Part shown: positions 25,441 to 33,304 of the stretch, piece after piece
How the letters are laid out: each line of letters begins with the position of its first letter
How positions within the stretch are numbered: position 1 is the stretch's first letter
NCBI RefSeq assembly: GCF_007096355.1
Contig: NZ_VKDF01000001.1
Coordinates: 252,226-316,225 of the forward strand
DNA length: 64,000 nt
Reading direction: 5' to 3'
Source of the DNA: Paracoccus sp. M683
Lineage (GTDB): Bacteria > Pseudomonadota > Alphaproteobacteria > Rhodobacterales > Rhodobacteraceae
Made by a program: the position numbers and the translations under genes
Notes under the pieces: model-generated
The model's input: the letters and a program-made list of their open reading frames with translations, nothing else
The model's database searches: none
What the model was told of the DNA's origin: nothing

Positions 25441-26102
25441 TCCGGGATCAGCCGGTAGCCGACGCCACGCAGCGTTTCCAGCCGCGCACCCGACCCCTCC
25501 AGCTTGCGCCGCAGCCGGCCGACATAGACCTCGATCGCATTGTCGCTGACCTCTTCGTCAAAGGAAAACAGCCGGTCGATCAGATGCGGTTTGGAATAGG
25601 TCTGGCCAGGGCGCGACAGCAAGATCTCCAGCAGGCGCAATTCGCGCGCGCGCAGTTCGCGGACCTCGTCGCCCACGGTCAGGGTCGCGGCCAGCGCGTC
25701 GAAAATGAACCCGGCAAAGTGCTGGCGGCTGTCCACGACGCCCTGACGGCGACGCAGAACCGCGCGGCAGCGGGCCTGCAACTCGGCGAAATCGAAGGGT
25801 TTGGTGATAAAATCATCTGCGCCCTGATCCAGCGTGGCGACCCGGTCGCTGACCGATGCGCTGGCGGTCATCATGATGACGGGAATATCGCGCCGCGCCC
25901 CCCGTTCCTGCGCCAGAAAATCGCGACCATCACCGTCGGGCAGCGAAATATCCAGCAGGATCAGGTCATAAGGCGCGGCGGCCAGAAAATCCCTCGCCTC
26001 GCCCAGACTGGCCGCGCGGTCGACGCCATGACCGTCCATGGCCAGCCGCGATGCGACAGCGGTGGCCAGATCATCGCTGTCCTCGACCAGCAGGAATCTC
26101 AT
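25437..26102 (-). CDS. TctD-like response regulator
   Basis: 221 aa OmpR-type regulator: receiver with VEDSDD, phosphoacceptor Asp51 (LILLDISLPDGDG), KPFDFAEL, and a winged helix ending GVGYRLIPE. The ATG of MRFLLVEDS is chosen because it puts the first beta strand at the N-terminus; an ATG eight codons upstream is possible. It is first gene of the operon with kinase and binding protein and faces tctC across a short region with a TGACA-N6-TGTCA palindrome. Confidence 0.9.
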   Translation of the reverse strand: MRFLLVEDSDDLATAVASRLAMDGHGVDRAASLGEARDFLAAAPYDLILLDISLPDGDGRDFLAQERGARRDIPVIMMTASASVSDRVATLDQGADDFITKPFDFAELQARCRAVLRRRQGVVDSRQHFAGFIFDALAATLTVGDEVRELRARELRLLEILLSRPGQTYSKPHLIDRLFSFDEEVSDNAIEVYVGRLRRKLEGSGARLETLRGVGYRLIPE

Positions 26103-26125
26103 CTGATCAACTTTTCGGCAATCCA

Positions 26126-26189
26126 TGACAGGTTCGTGTCAGCTTTTCATCAAATCCTGCCCCCCGCAAGACTGCGCCCTTTTGGCGCA
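26126..26189. promoter_or_regulatory. tctD-tctC divergent control region
   Basis: Palindrome TGACA-N6-TGTCA (26126-26141) and a hairpin TGCGCC-CTTTT-GGCGCA (26173-26189) just before the tctC ribosome site GGGAGG. The first is a candidate site for the response regulator; the second may sit in the tctC leader. Confidence 0.4.
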
Positions 26190-26206
26190 TCCCATGGGAG
26201 GATTCT

Positions 26207-27166
26207 ATGAAGAACTGGACCTGTGCGGCCATCGCCGCGCTGATGATGAGCGCAGCCCTGCCTGCCGTGGCCGAGGAATGCATCGCGCCGGCCAACCCCG
26301 GCGGCGGCTGGGATTTCACCTGCCGCCAGATCGGCCAGATCATGACCGAGCTGGGCATCGTCCCGAACCTGGTGCAGGTCACCAACCTGGCAGGTGCCGG
26401 TGGTGGCGTAGCCTTTACCCAGGTCGTCAGCAATCGCGGCGATGATCCGGCCCTGTTTGTCGCAGCCTCGTCGGCGACGACGACCCGGCTGGCACAGAAC
26501 GCCTTTGCCGGCGCGACCGCTGATCAGGTTCGCTGGGTCGGCAGCATCGGCGGCGATCCCGGCGTCATCGTCGTGGCCAAGGACAGCCCCTTCCAGACGC
26601 TTGGCGATCTGGTCGAGGCGGTGAAGGCCGATCCCTCGAAGGTTGCCTTTGCCGGCGGCTCGGCCGTGGGCGGCTTTGATCATCTGAAGGTGCTGATGAT
26701 GCTGGACAAGGCCGGCTTCACCGAGGCGCGTCAGGTCAAGTATATCGGCCTTGATGGCGGCGCCGATGCGATCACCCAGACGGTCGGTGGCTTTGCCCAG
26801 GCGATGACGGGCGATCTGTCCGAAATCACCGGGTTCATCAAATCAGGCGATGTGCGCCCCATCGCGGTGCTGTCGGATGAACGTGTCGCGGGCTTTGACG
26901 ATGCGCCGACCGCCAAGGAGCAGGGCGTCGACATCACCGCGATGAACTGGCGCGGCATCTATGTGCCCAAGGACATCACCGACGAGCAGTATCAGAAATG
27001 GGTCGATACGCTGAAGCAGGTCGGCGAAAGCGAGCAGTGGAAGGCCGTGATGGTCGAGAACGGGCTGGAGCCCTATGACCTTTACGGCGCCGAGTTCGAA
27101 ACCTTCGTCGCCGAAAATATCGCCGAGATTCAGGAAATCTCGAAAGAGATCGGGTTGCTGCAATGA
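26207..27166 (+). CDS. tctC: tripartite tricarboxylate transporter binding protein TctC
   Basis: 319 aa periplasmic Bug-type receptor with signal peptide (about 1-22, LMMSAALPAVAEE). Diagnostic features are CIAPANPGGGWDFTCRQIG at the mature N-terminus, where the carboxylate loop lies, VTNLAGAGGGVAF, and GSAVGGFDHLKVLMM. It delivers a di- or tricarboxylate to TctAB. It is divergent from the TctD/TctE-type operon and overlaps tctB (ATGA). The ligand is not known. Confidence 0.93.
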   Translation: MKNWTCAAIAALMMSAALPAVAEECIAPANPGGGWDFTCRQIGQIMTELGIVPNLVQVTNLAGAGGGVAFTQVVSNRGDDPALFVAASSATTTRLAQNAFAGATADQVRWVGSIGGDPGVIVVAKDSPFQTLGDLVEAVKADPSKVAFAGGSAVGGFDHLKVLMMLDKAGFTEARQVKYIGLDGGADAITQTVGGFAQAMTGDLSEITGFIKSGDVRPIAVLSDERVAGFDDAPTAKEQGVDITAMNWRGIYVPKDITDEQYQKWVDTLKQVGESEQWKAVMVENGLEPYDLYGAEFETFVAENIAEIQEISKEIGLLQ

Positions 27167-27606
27167 TCCGTGGCGACCGTGTCTTCGGAGCGGTCATGAT
27201 CGTGCTGGCGCTGGGGTATATCCTCAGCGCCAGTGGCATCGAGACCAGCTTCATGTCCGATCCGGTTGGGCCGCGTGTCTTTCCCTATATCATTGCCGGC
27301 GTGATGATCCTGTGCTCGATCGTGATGATCCTGCGTCCCGACCCTGAGGCCGAATGGCCGGCCGGGCCGATGCTGGTGCAGCTTGGTATCGCGACAGTGG
27401 TGCTGGTGGCCTATGCCTATTCGATCACGCCGCTTGGCTTCATCCTGCCGACCGCCATCGCCGCCGGTATCCTCAGCTGGCAGATCGGCGGCCATCCGCT
27501 GCGCGCCGCGATCACCGGCGTCGGGCTGGGGATCGGGCTGTGGGTGTTGTTCCGTGTCATTCTTGGGCTAAGCCTGCGTGGCCTGCCCCAGGGCTGGGGA
27601 TTCTGA
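27163..27606 (+). CDS. tctB: tripartite tricarboxylate transporter small membrane protein TctB
   Basis: 147 aa, four predicted membrane spans (about 5-24, 39-57, 70-110 as two, 122-140). TctB is the poorly conserved small membrane subunit. Family assignment rests on size, topology (AVMIVLALGYILSASGIETS, GPRVFPYIIAGVMILCS) and position between tctC and tctA. Confidence 0.88.
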   Translation: MIRGDRVFGAVMIVLALGYILSASGIETSFMSDPVGPRVFPYIIAGVMILCSIVMILRPDPEAEWPAGPMLVQLGIATVVLVAYAYSITPLGFILPTAIAAGILSWQIGGHPLRAAITGVGLGIGLWVLFRVILGLSLRGLPQGWGF

Positions 27607-27609
27607 ACC

Positions 27610-29136
27610 ATGGATATTCTTTCCAATCTGGCGATGGGCTTTGAAATCGCCGCCTCGCCCTATACGCTGCTGCTGGCGATCATCGGCGCCTTTGTCGGCA
27701 CGATCATCGGCGCGCTGCCGGGGCTTGGGCCGTCAAACGGGGTGGCGCTGCTGATCCCGATTTCCTTTTCGATGGGGCTGGACGCGATTTCCGCGCTGGT
27801 GCTGCTGACCTCGGTTTACTATGGCGCCATGTATGGCGGGCGGATCAGTTCGATCCTGCTGAACATTCCCGGCGATGAGCCGGCGATGATGACCACGCTT
27901 GACGGCTATCCCATGGCCAAGCAGGGCAAGGCCGCCGAGGCGCTGGTCGTGTCGGGCGTGGCCTCGTTCGTGGGGGCCTTTCTGGCGACCATCGGGCTGA
28001 TGATCTTTGCCCCCTATCTGGCGCGCGTCGCGTTCAAATTCGGCCCGGCCGAATATTTCGCCCTGTATATGCTGGCCTTCTGCACGCTTGGCGGCATCGG
28101 ATCGAACAACCAGGCCAAGGCGGCGCTGGCGGCCGCGATCGGGCTGGCGCTGGCGATGATCGGTATGGACAAGACCACCGGCATGCCGCGTTTCACCTTT
28201 GGCGAGCTGCATCTGATGGACGGGATCGACTTCCTGGTCGCCATCGTCGGCCTGTTCGCCGTGGCCGAGATTTTCCTGTTCATCGAATCGCATGGCAAGG
28301 ACAGCGCCATCGGCGTCAAGCTGGGCAAGATTCTGGTGCCGTGGAAGATGCTGCGGCAGACCTCGGGTGCGATGCTGCGCGGGACGGGTATCGGCTTTCT
28401 CGCCGGTGTTCTGCCCGGTGCGGGGGCCTCGCTCGGCTCGTTCCTGGCCTATATGGCCGAGAAATCGGTGGCCCGCGACAAATCCACCTTCGGCAAGGGC
28501 AATCCCAAGGGCGTGGCCGCCCCCGAGGCCGGCAACAATGCCGCCGCCGGTGGCGCGCTGGTGCCGATGCTGACGCTTGGCGTGCCGGGTTCGGGGACGA
28601 CGGCGGTGCTTCTGGCGCTGCTGCTGACGCTGAACATCACGCCGGGGCCGCTGCTGTTCACCGAACGGCCCGAGGTCGTCTGGTCGCTGATCGCCTCGCT
28701 TCTGATCGCCAACGTCGTTCTGCTGCTGATGAACGTGCCGATGGTCAAGGTCTTTGTCCACATCCTGTCGGTTCCGGCCTGGATCCTGCTGCCGGGCGTC
28801 ACCATGATCGCCTTTGTCGGGATCTATTCGCTGACCGGGTCCAGCTTTGACATGCTGATGATGGTGGGCTTCGGCGTCCTGGGCTATATCATGCGCAAGC
28901 TTGATATCCCGACCGTGCCGGTGATCCTGGGCATCCTTCTGGGCAATGCGATGGAAGACAACCTGCGCCGCGCCATGGTGTTGTCGAACGGGGACTGGAC
29001 CTATCTGTTCAGTTCGCCTATCGCCATCGGGCTGTGGATTGCCGCGATCCTGGGTTTCGTCGCGCCCATCTTCCTGCGCCGGGTGCTGAAAAAGCCGGCG
29101 CTGCCGGAAACCGACCCTACGTTGAACGAGGACTGA
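27610..29136 (+). CDS. tctA: tripartite tricarboxylate transporter large membrane protein TctA
   Basis: 508 aa, about 11-12 membrane spans; the channel-forming subunit. Characteristic stretches are IGALPGLGPSNGVALLIPI near residue 35, YGGRISSILLNIPGDEPAMMTTLDG, and the second repeat GVLPGAGASLGSFLAYM with NNAAAGGALVPMLTLGVPGSG. It ends one base before the AtuA-family gene, so that gene is in the same operon. Confidence 0.95.
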   Translation: MDILSNLAMGFEIAASPYTLLLAIIGAFVGTIIGALPGLGPSNGVALLIPISFSMGLDAISALVLLTSVYYGAMYGGRISSILLNIPGDEPAMMTTLDGYPMAKQGKAAEALVVSGVASFVGAFLATIGLMIFAPYLARVAFKFGPAEYFALYMLAFCTLGGIGSNNQAKAALAAAIGLALAMIGMDKTTGMPRFTFGELHLMDGIDFLVAIVGLFAVAEIFLFIESHGKDSAIGVKLGKILVPWKMLRQTSGAMLRGTGIGFLAGVLPGAGASLGSFLAYMAEKSVARDKSTFGKGNPKGVAAPEAGNNAAAGGALVPMLTLGVPGSGTTAVLLALLLTLNITPGPLLFTERPEVVWSLIASLLIANVVLLLMNVPMVKVFVHILSVPAWILLPGVTMIAFVGIYSLTGSSFDMLMMVGFGVLGYIMRKLDIPTVPVILGILLGNAMEDNLRRAMVLSNGDWTYLFSSPIAIGLWIAAILGFVAPIFLRRVLKKPALPETDPTLNED

Positions 29137-29137
29137 C

Positions 29138-30499
29138 ATGCCGACTCGCGTTCTGGTGCCTTCGGGCGTTCTTGGACTGGGCTTCGACCGCAAGGCGCTG
29201 GCGCGCGGGGTGGCGATGCGTCCCGACATCATCTGTATCGACGGAGGGTCCACTGACAGTGGGCCCTTCAGCCTTGGCGCGGGGGTGTCGAAATATTCCC
29301 GCGCGGCAACCAAATCCGAATGGCGGACGCTGATGCAGGCCCGTGCCCAGGCCGGCGTGCCGCTGGTCATCGGCACCGCCGGCACCTGCGGCACCGATTC
29401 CACCGTCGACTGGATGTATGAGATCACCGTGGAACTGGCGCGCGAGTTGGGCCAGTCGCTGAAGATCGCGCGGCTGTATTCCAGCCAGCCCGTCGCCCGC
29501 GTTGCCGATGCCCTGGCAGATGGCCGCATCGACCCCCTGACCCCCGCCCCTGAAATCGAGCTGGACCGTCTGGGCAATATCGTGGCGCTGGCGGGGGCCG
29601 AGCATATTCAGGCCGCGCTGGCCACTGGCGCCGATATCGTCATCGCCGGGCGCACCACCGACACCGCCACCATCGCCGCCCTGCCCCTGTCGCGCGGCGA
29701 TGCCGCCGGCGGCGCCTGGCATGGCGCCAAGATCGCCGAATGCGGGGCGCTGTGTTCGACCAACCCGACATCCGGCGTCATCATGGTCGATTTCGACCAG
29801 ACCGGCTTTACGGTCGAGCCGATGGCCGAAACCGCCGCCTGCACACCGCATTCGGTTTCCGCCCATATGCTTTACGAAAACTCGGACCCGTTCCGCCTGT
29901 ATGAACCGGGCGGGTATCTGGACGTGACGGCTGCGCGCTATTCCGCGCTGGACGACCGCCGGGTGCGGGTCGAGGGGTCAAGCTGGGTTCCCGGCCCCTA
30001 TACGGTCAAGCTGGAAGGGGCGCGGATCGCCGGCTATCAGACCACAATCCTCGCCATCCTGCGCAACCAGCACTATGTCGCCAACGCCCAGGCCTGGATC
30101 GACCGGCTGACTGCCTTCCTGCTGGCCGAAATCGAAACGCGAATGGGCCTGACCACCGCCGATTACCAGTTGGAATTTCGCCTGATCGGGGCGAGTGGCG
30201 CGCTTGGGTCGCTGGAAAATCGCACGGGCGACCCGGTCGAACTGGGCGTTCTGGGCATCATCACCGCGCGCAGCCAGGCCGAGGCCGGCGAGATCGGCAA
30301 GCTGATCAACCCCTTCGTGCTGCACTATCCGCTGACCGATGACGAGGAATTGCCGACCTTCGCCTTTCCCTATTCACCGGCCACCACGGATCGCGGTGCG
30401 CTGTATGAATTCGCGCTGAACCATGTGATGCATCTGGACGACCCGATGACGGCGTTCCGCATCGAATTGACGGAAATCGGGGCAGAGGTGCCGGCATGA
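29138..30499 (+). CDS. AtuA family protein (DUF1446)
   Basis: 453 aa soluble protein of the acyclic terpene utilisation AtuA/DUF1446 family. It has the family N-terminus (CIDGGSTDSGPFSLGAG, about 30-46), GTAGTCGTDSTVDWM, and VIAGRTTDTATIAALPLSRG. In Pseudomonas AtuA belongs to citronellol/geranyl catabolism, but no other atu gene is here. It lies directly behind tctCBA and overlaps a DUF4387 gene by 4 bases; with it, the pair probably acts on what the transporter brings in. The reaction is not known. Confidence 0.85.
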   Translation: MPTRVLVPSGVLGLGFDRKALARGVAMRPDIICIDGGSTDSGPFSLGAGVSKYSRAATKSEWRTLMQARAQAGVPLVIGTAGTCGTDSTVDWMYEITVELARELGQSLKIARLYSSQPVARVADALADGRIDPLTPAPEIELDRLGNIVALAGAEHIQAALATGADIVIAGRTTDTATIAALPLSRGDAAGGAWHGAKIAECGALCSTNPTSGVIMVDFDQTGFTVEPMAETAACTPHSVSAHMLYENSDPFRLYEPGGYLDVTAARYSALDDRRVRVEGSSWVPGPYTVKLEGARIAGYQTTILAILRNQHYVANAQAWIDRLTAFLLAEIETRMGLTTADYQLEFRLIGASGALGSLENRTGDPVELGVLGIITARSQAEAGEIGKLINPFVLHYPLTDDEELPTFAFPYSPATTDRGALYEFALNHVMHLDDPMTAFRIELTEIGAEVPA

Positions 30500-30816
30500 C
30501 GCAGAATCGAGATCAGGGCACATTGGGCGATCTGGTGCTGAAGGTGCGGTCCAAGAATGCCGGGCCGTTCTGGGTGACCATCGACATTTTCTGCGACCGC
30601 CCCGAGGTGTTCGCCAGGGTTCGCAACACGCTGTCCAGCGCAACGGTGGCACAGCTGTATCAGGTGCCGGAACAGTTGCTGAAGCGGTTCGATATCGACG
30701 ATCTGCGCGTCATCAAGTTCAGCCTGCCCCGTCCCGTCATCCAGGGCTCGGCCGCCGATCGCGACATGCACGGCGCCCAATATGCCGCGCTGCTGGAGGA
30801 ATACCCGCTGACCTGA
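30496..30816 (+). CDS. DUF4387 domain protein
   Basis: 106 aa soluble protein filling the DUF4387 family almost exactly: TLGDLVLKVRSKNAGPFWVT at the N-terminus, DIFCDRPEVFARVRN, then FDIDDLRVIKFSLPRPVIQGS. It starts in an ATGA overlap with the AtuA-family gene, and in other genomes the two often travel as a pair, suggesting a two-subunit protein. No function has been assigned. Confidence 0.82.
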   Translation: MTQNRDQGTLGDLVLKVRSKNAGPFWVTIDIFCDRPEVFARVRNTLSSATVAQLYQVPEQLLKRFDIDDLRVIKFSLPRPVIQGSAADRDMHGAQYAALLEEYPLT

Positions 30817-30832
30817 ACGGTTCAGCGCCGCT

Positions 30833-31624
30833 TCAGCCCGAGATGATCGCCCGCACGGCCTCGGACGCCAGGGGGGCAACGACGCGGCGAAATTCCTCGG
30901 GCTGCCATTCCGACAGCGAGCCGGCGACGTGGATCGCCGCAACCGGCCGGCCATCGGTGTCGGGGATGGCCACACCAAGCGCCACCTCGCCCATCAGGAT
31001 CTGTTCCTCGGCCAGCGCGTGACCACGCTCGCGCGCAAGGGCGATCTGTTCGCGAATGGCGGCGGGGTCGGTCAGGGTGCGCGGCGTCAGCGGTTGAAGA
31101 TCGGCGTTTCGCAGCAGGGCATCGACCTCGTCATCGGGCAGCATCGCCATCACCGACCATCCGCCCGAGGTGCAGTAGGTCGGCACCGTGTTTCCGACCA
31201 GCGTGGCAAAGAACATCTCGCGCTTGCTTTGCATGCGGGCGGCATAGACCATGCGCTGACCATCGAACAGTGACAGGTCAATCCGTTCGCGGACGTTGCG
31301 GCGCAGTTCCAGCAGCACCGGACTTGCCTTTCGCAGCAGCGGGTTCAGGCGCAGGTAATCATAGGTCAGATCCAGCACGCCCAGATCCAGCAGGAAGCCG
31401 GGGCCGTTATCGGCCGGACGCATGAAACCCAACTGCCGAAAGGTATGGACGATTCGCTGCGCCGCGCTGCGGGTGATGCCGGCGCGGGCCGCGATCTCGG
31501 CCAGGGACAACGGCCTTTCGGCCCCGCGAAACGCCGCAAGAACGTGCATCCCCCGTCCAAGTGACTGCACAAACAGCGAATCTTCGGAATCCCGGCGCGC
31601 TTGCCCGGCTGATTTCGCGCTCAT
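30833..31624 (-). CDS. IclR family regulator
   Basis: 263 aa: winged helix-turn-helix at about residues 20-80 (LSLAEIAARAGITRSAAQRIVHTFRQLGFM) and the IclR ligand-binding domain (RMQSKREMFFATLVGNTVPTYCTSGGWSVMAMLP, ALAEEQILMGEVALGVAIPD). It lies between the tct/AtuA operon (convergent) and the M81/Dpp operon (divergent), so the second is its probable target. The inducer is likely a small carboxylate or peptide-derived acid. Confidence 0.9.
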   Translation of the reverse strand: MSAKSAGQARRDSEDSLFVQSLGRGMHVLAAFRGAERPLSLAEIAARAGITRSAAQRIVHTFRQLGFMRPADNGPGFLLDLGVLDLTYDYLRLNPLLRKASPVLLELRRNVRERIDLSLFDGQRMVYAARMQSKREMFFATLVGNTVPTYCTSGGWSVMAMLPDDEVDALLRNADLQPLTPRTLTDPAAIREQIALARERGHALAEEQILMGEVALGVAIPDTDGRPVAAIHVAGSLSEWQPEEFRRVVAPLASEAVRAIISG

Positions 31625-31704
31625 GCGAACCTCGGCGTTGACAGGTGAAAATGCATGCTCATAAACTCACCATGCAATGCAACTGTATCACTGCGCAATA
31701 CATC

Positions 31705-33252
31705 ATGGCAAAAACTGACGTCAGGTCGCCCCAAGGTGGGCCGCGGATCGCGATTGCGGGCTTTGTGCATGAAAGCAACTCTTTCGCGCCCAGCCCGGCG
31801 GATATGGCAGCCTTCGTGCAGGGTGGCGGCTATCTGCCGCTGTCGCGAGGCGATCAGATTCTTGCCCGCGCCCGCGACGTGAACCTGCCTGTGGCCGGGG
31901 CCGTCGCCTTTGGCGAGGCAGCGGGCTGGCAATTGGTGCCTCTGATTTGGGCAGGCGCGGTGCCCTCGGCCCCGGTGACGGCGGAATGCTACCATGCGAT
32001 CACGGATGAGATCATCGACAGGCTGCGCGCCGCCGGTCCGGTCGACGGGGTGTTTCTGGACCTGCATGGCGCCATGGTCGCCGAGTGTGCCCCGGATGGC
32101 GAGGGGCCGCTGATCGCGCGGGTGCGGCAGGCCGTGGGCGCGGATGTGCCCATCGTCGTGGCGCTGGATCTGCATGGCAATATCACCCGCCAGATGGTCG
32201 ACGCGGCGGATGTTCTGGTCGGCTTTCGCACCTATCCGCATGTCGATATGGCCGAAACCGGCACCCGCGCCGCACAGCAATTGCAGCGTTTGCTGGACGG
32301 TGCCCCCAATGCCAAGGCCTTCCGGCAGGTGGATTTCCTGATCCCGATTGCCTGGCAATCGACCCTTGGTCAGCCCGGTGGCCGGCTGTATGCGCTGACC
32401 GATGAGCCGCGCGCCGGGGTTCACAGCGCGTCCCTGTTCATGGGCTTTCCCGCCGCCGATTTCGCCGATTGCGGGCCATCGGTCGTGGCCTATGGCGCGA
32501 CGCCGGCACAGGCCGGGGCGGCGGCGGAACAGATCGCCCGCGCCGTCGAGGCCGCCGAGCCCGAATTTAACGGCACCGCCTACCAGCCCGAACCCGGCGT
32601 GCGCGAAGCGATGCGGCTGGCCCGGACCGCCAGCCGCCCCATCGTCATCGCGGATACCCAGGACAATCCCGGCGCGGGCGGCGATTCCGATACCACCGGC
32701 ATGCTGCGGGCGCTGGTTGCCTGTGATGCGCCGCGCGCAGCTATCGGGCTGATCGTCGACCCGGCCGCCGCCGCCGCCGCCCATACCGCCGGCGAGGGGG
32801 CCGAGATTCAGATCGAACTGGGCGGCAAATCCGGCATTCCGGGTGATGCGCCCTTTGCAGGGCGCTTCACCGTCGAGCGGCTGTCGGACGGCACCTGCCA
32901 CGCAACCGGCCCCTTTTACGGCGGCGCGCATTTGCAGCTTGGGCCATCGGCCTGCCTGCGCATCGGCGGCGTTCGCGTCGCGGTCACCACGGAAAAGGCC
33001 CAGATGGCCGATCGGCAGATGTTCCGCTTTCTGGGAATCCCGCACGAGGAGATGGCGATCCTCGTGGTCAAGAGCTCGGTCCATTTCCGCGCCGATTTTC
33101 AGGGCATCGCCGAGACGATCCTGACCTGCATCGCCCCCGGCCCCATGCCGATCAGCCCCGCATCCCTGCCCTTCCGCCACCTGCGCCCCGGCTTGCGGAC
33201 CGAACCGGGCGCACCGCCGACCCCCATTCCCGCAACTGCCGCGCCAGGCTGA
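31705..33252 (+). CDS. M81 family metallopeptidase (MlrC-like)
   Basis: 515 aa zinc peptidase related to MlrC, which cleaves linearised microcystin near its Adda and isoglutamate residues. Family features: AGFVHESNSFAPSPAD, EIIDRLRAAGPVDGVFLDLHG, VALDLHGNITRQMVD, and ADTQDNPGAGGDSDTTGMLR. The ATG of MAKTDVRS is chosen because the family fold starts soon after; the frame is open 20 codons further up. It is the first gene of a probable operon with a peptide ABC importer and two M20 hydrolases. Microcystin itself is not implied; the shared idea is unusual peptide linkages. Confidence 0.87.
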   Translation: MAKTDVRSPQGGPRIAIAGFVHESNSFAPSPADMAAFVQGGGYLPLSRGDQILARARDVNLPVAGAVAFGEAAGWQLVPLIWAGAVPSAPVTAECYHAITDEIIDRLRAAGPVDGVFLDLHGAMVAECAPDGEGPLIARVRQAVGADVPIVVALDLHGNITRQMVDAADVLVGFRTYPHVDMAETGTRAAQQLQRLLDGAPNAKAFRQVDFLIPIAWQSTLGQPGGRLYALTDEPRAGVHSASLFMGFPAADFADCGPSVVAYGATPAQAGAAAEQIARAVEAAEPEFNGTAYQPEPGVREAMRLARTASRPIVIADTQDNPGAGGDSDTTGMLRALVACDAPRAAIGLIVDPAAAAAAHTAGEGAEIQIELGGKSGIPGDAPFAGRFTVERLSDGTCHATGPFYGGAHLQLGPSACLRIGGVRVAVTTEKAQMADRQMFRFLGIPHEEMAILVVKSSVHFRADFQGIAETILTCIAPGPMPISPASLPFRHLRPGLRTEPGAPPTPIPATAAPG

Positions 33253-33304
33253 CGCCCAAGATCGGCCAGCGCACCCCCCGGACGACCCAACAGAGAGGTT
33301 TCCC

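Noticed and set aside
27733-29577. 614-codon minus-strand open frame opposite tctA and the AtuA-family gene
   Set aside because: Covers two confident genes in antisense; Arg/Gln/His-rich, no family motif.
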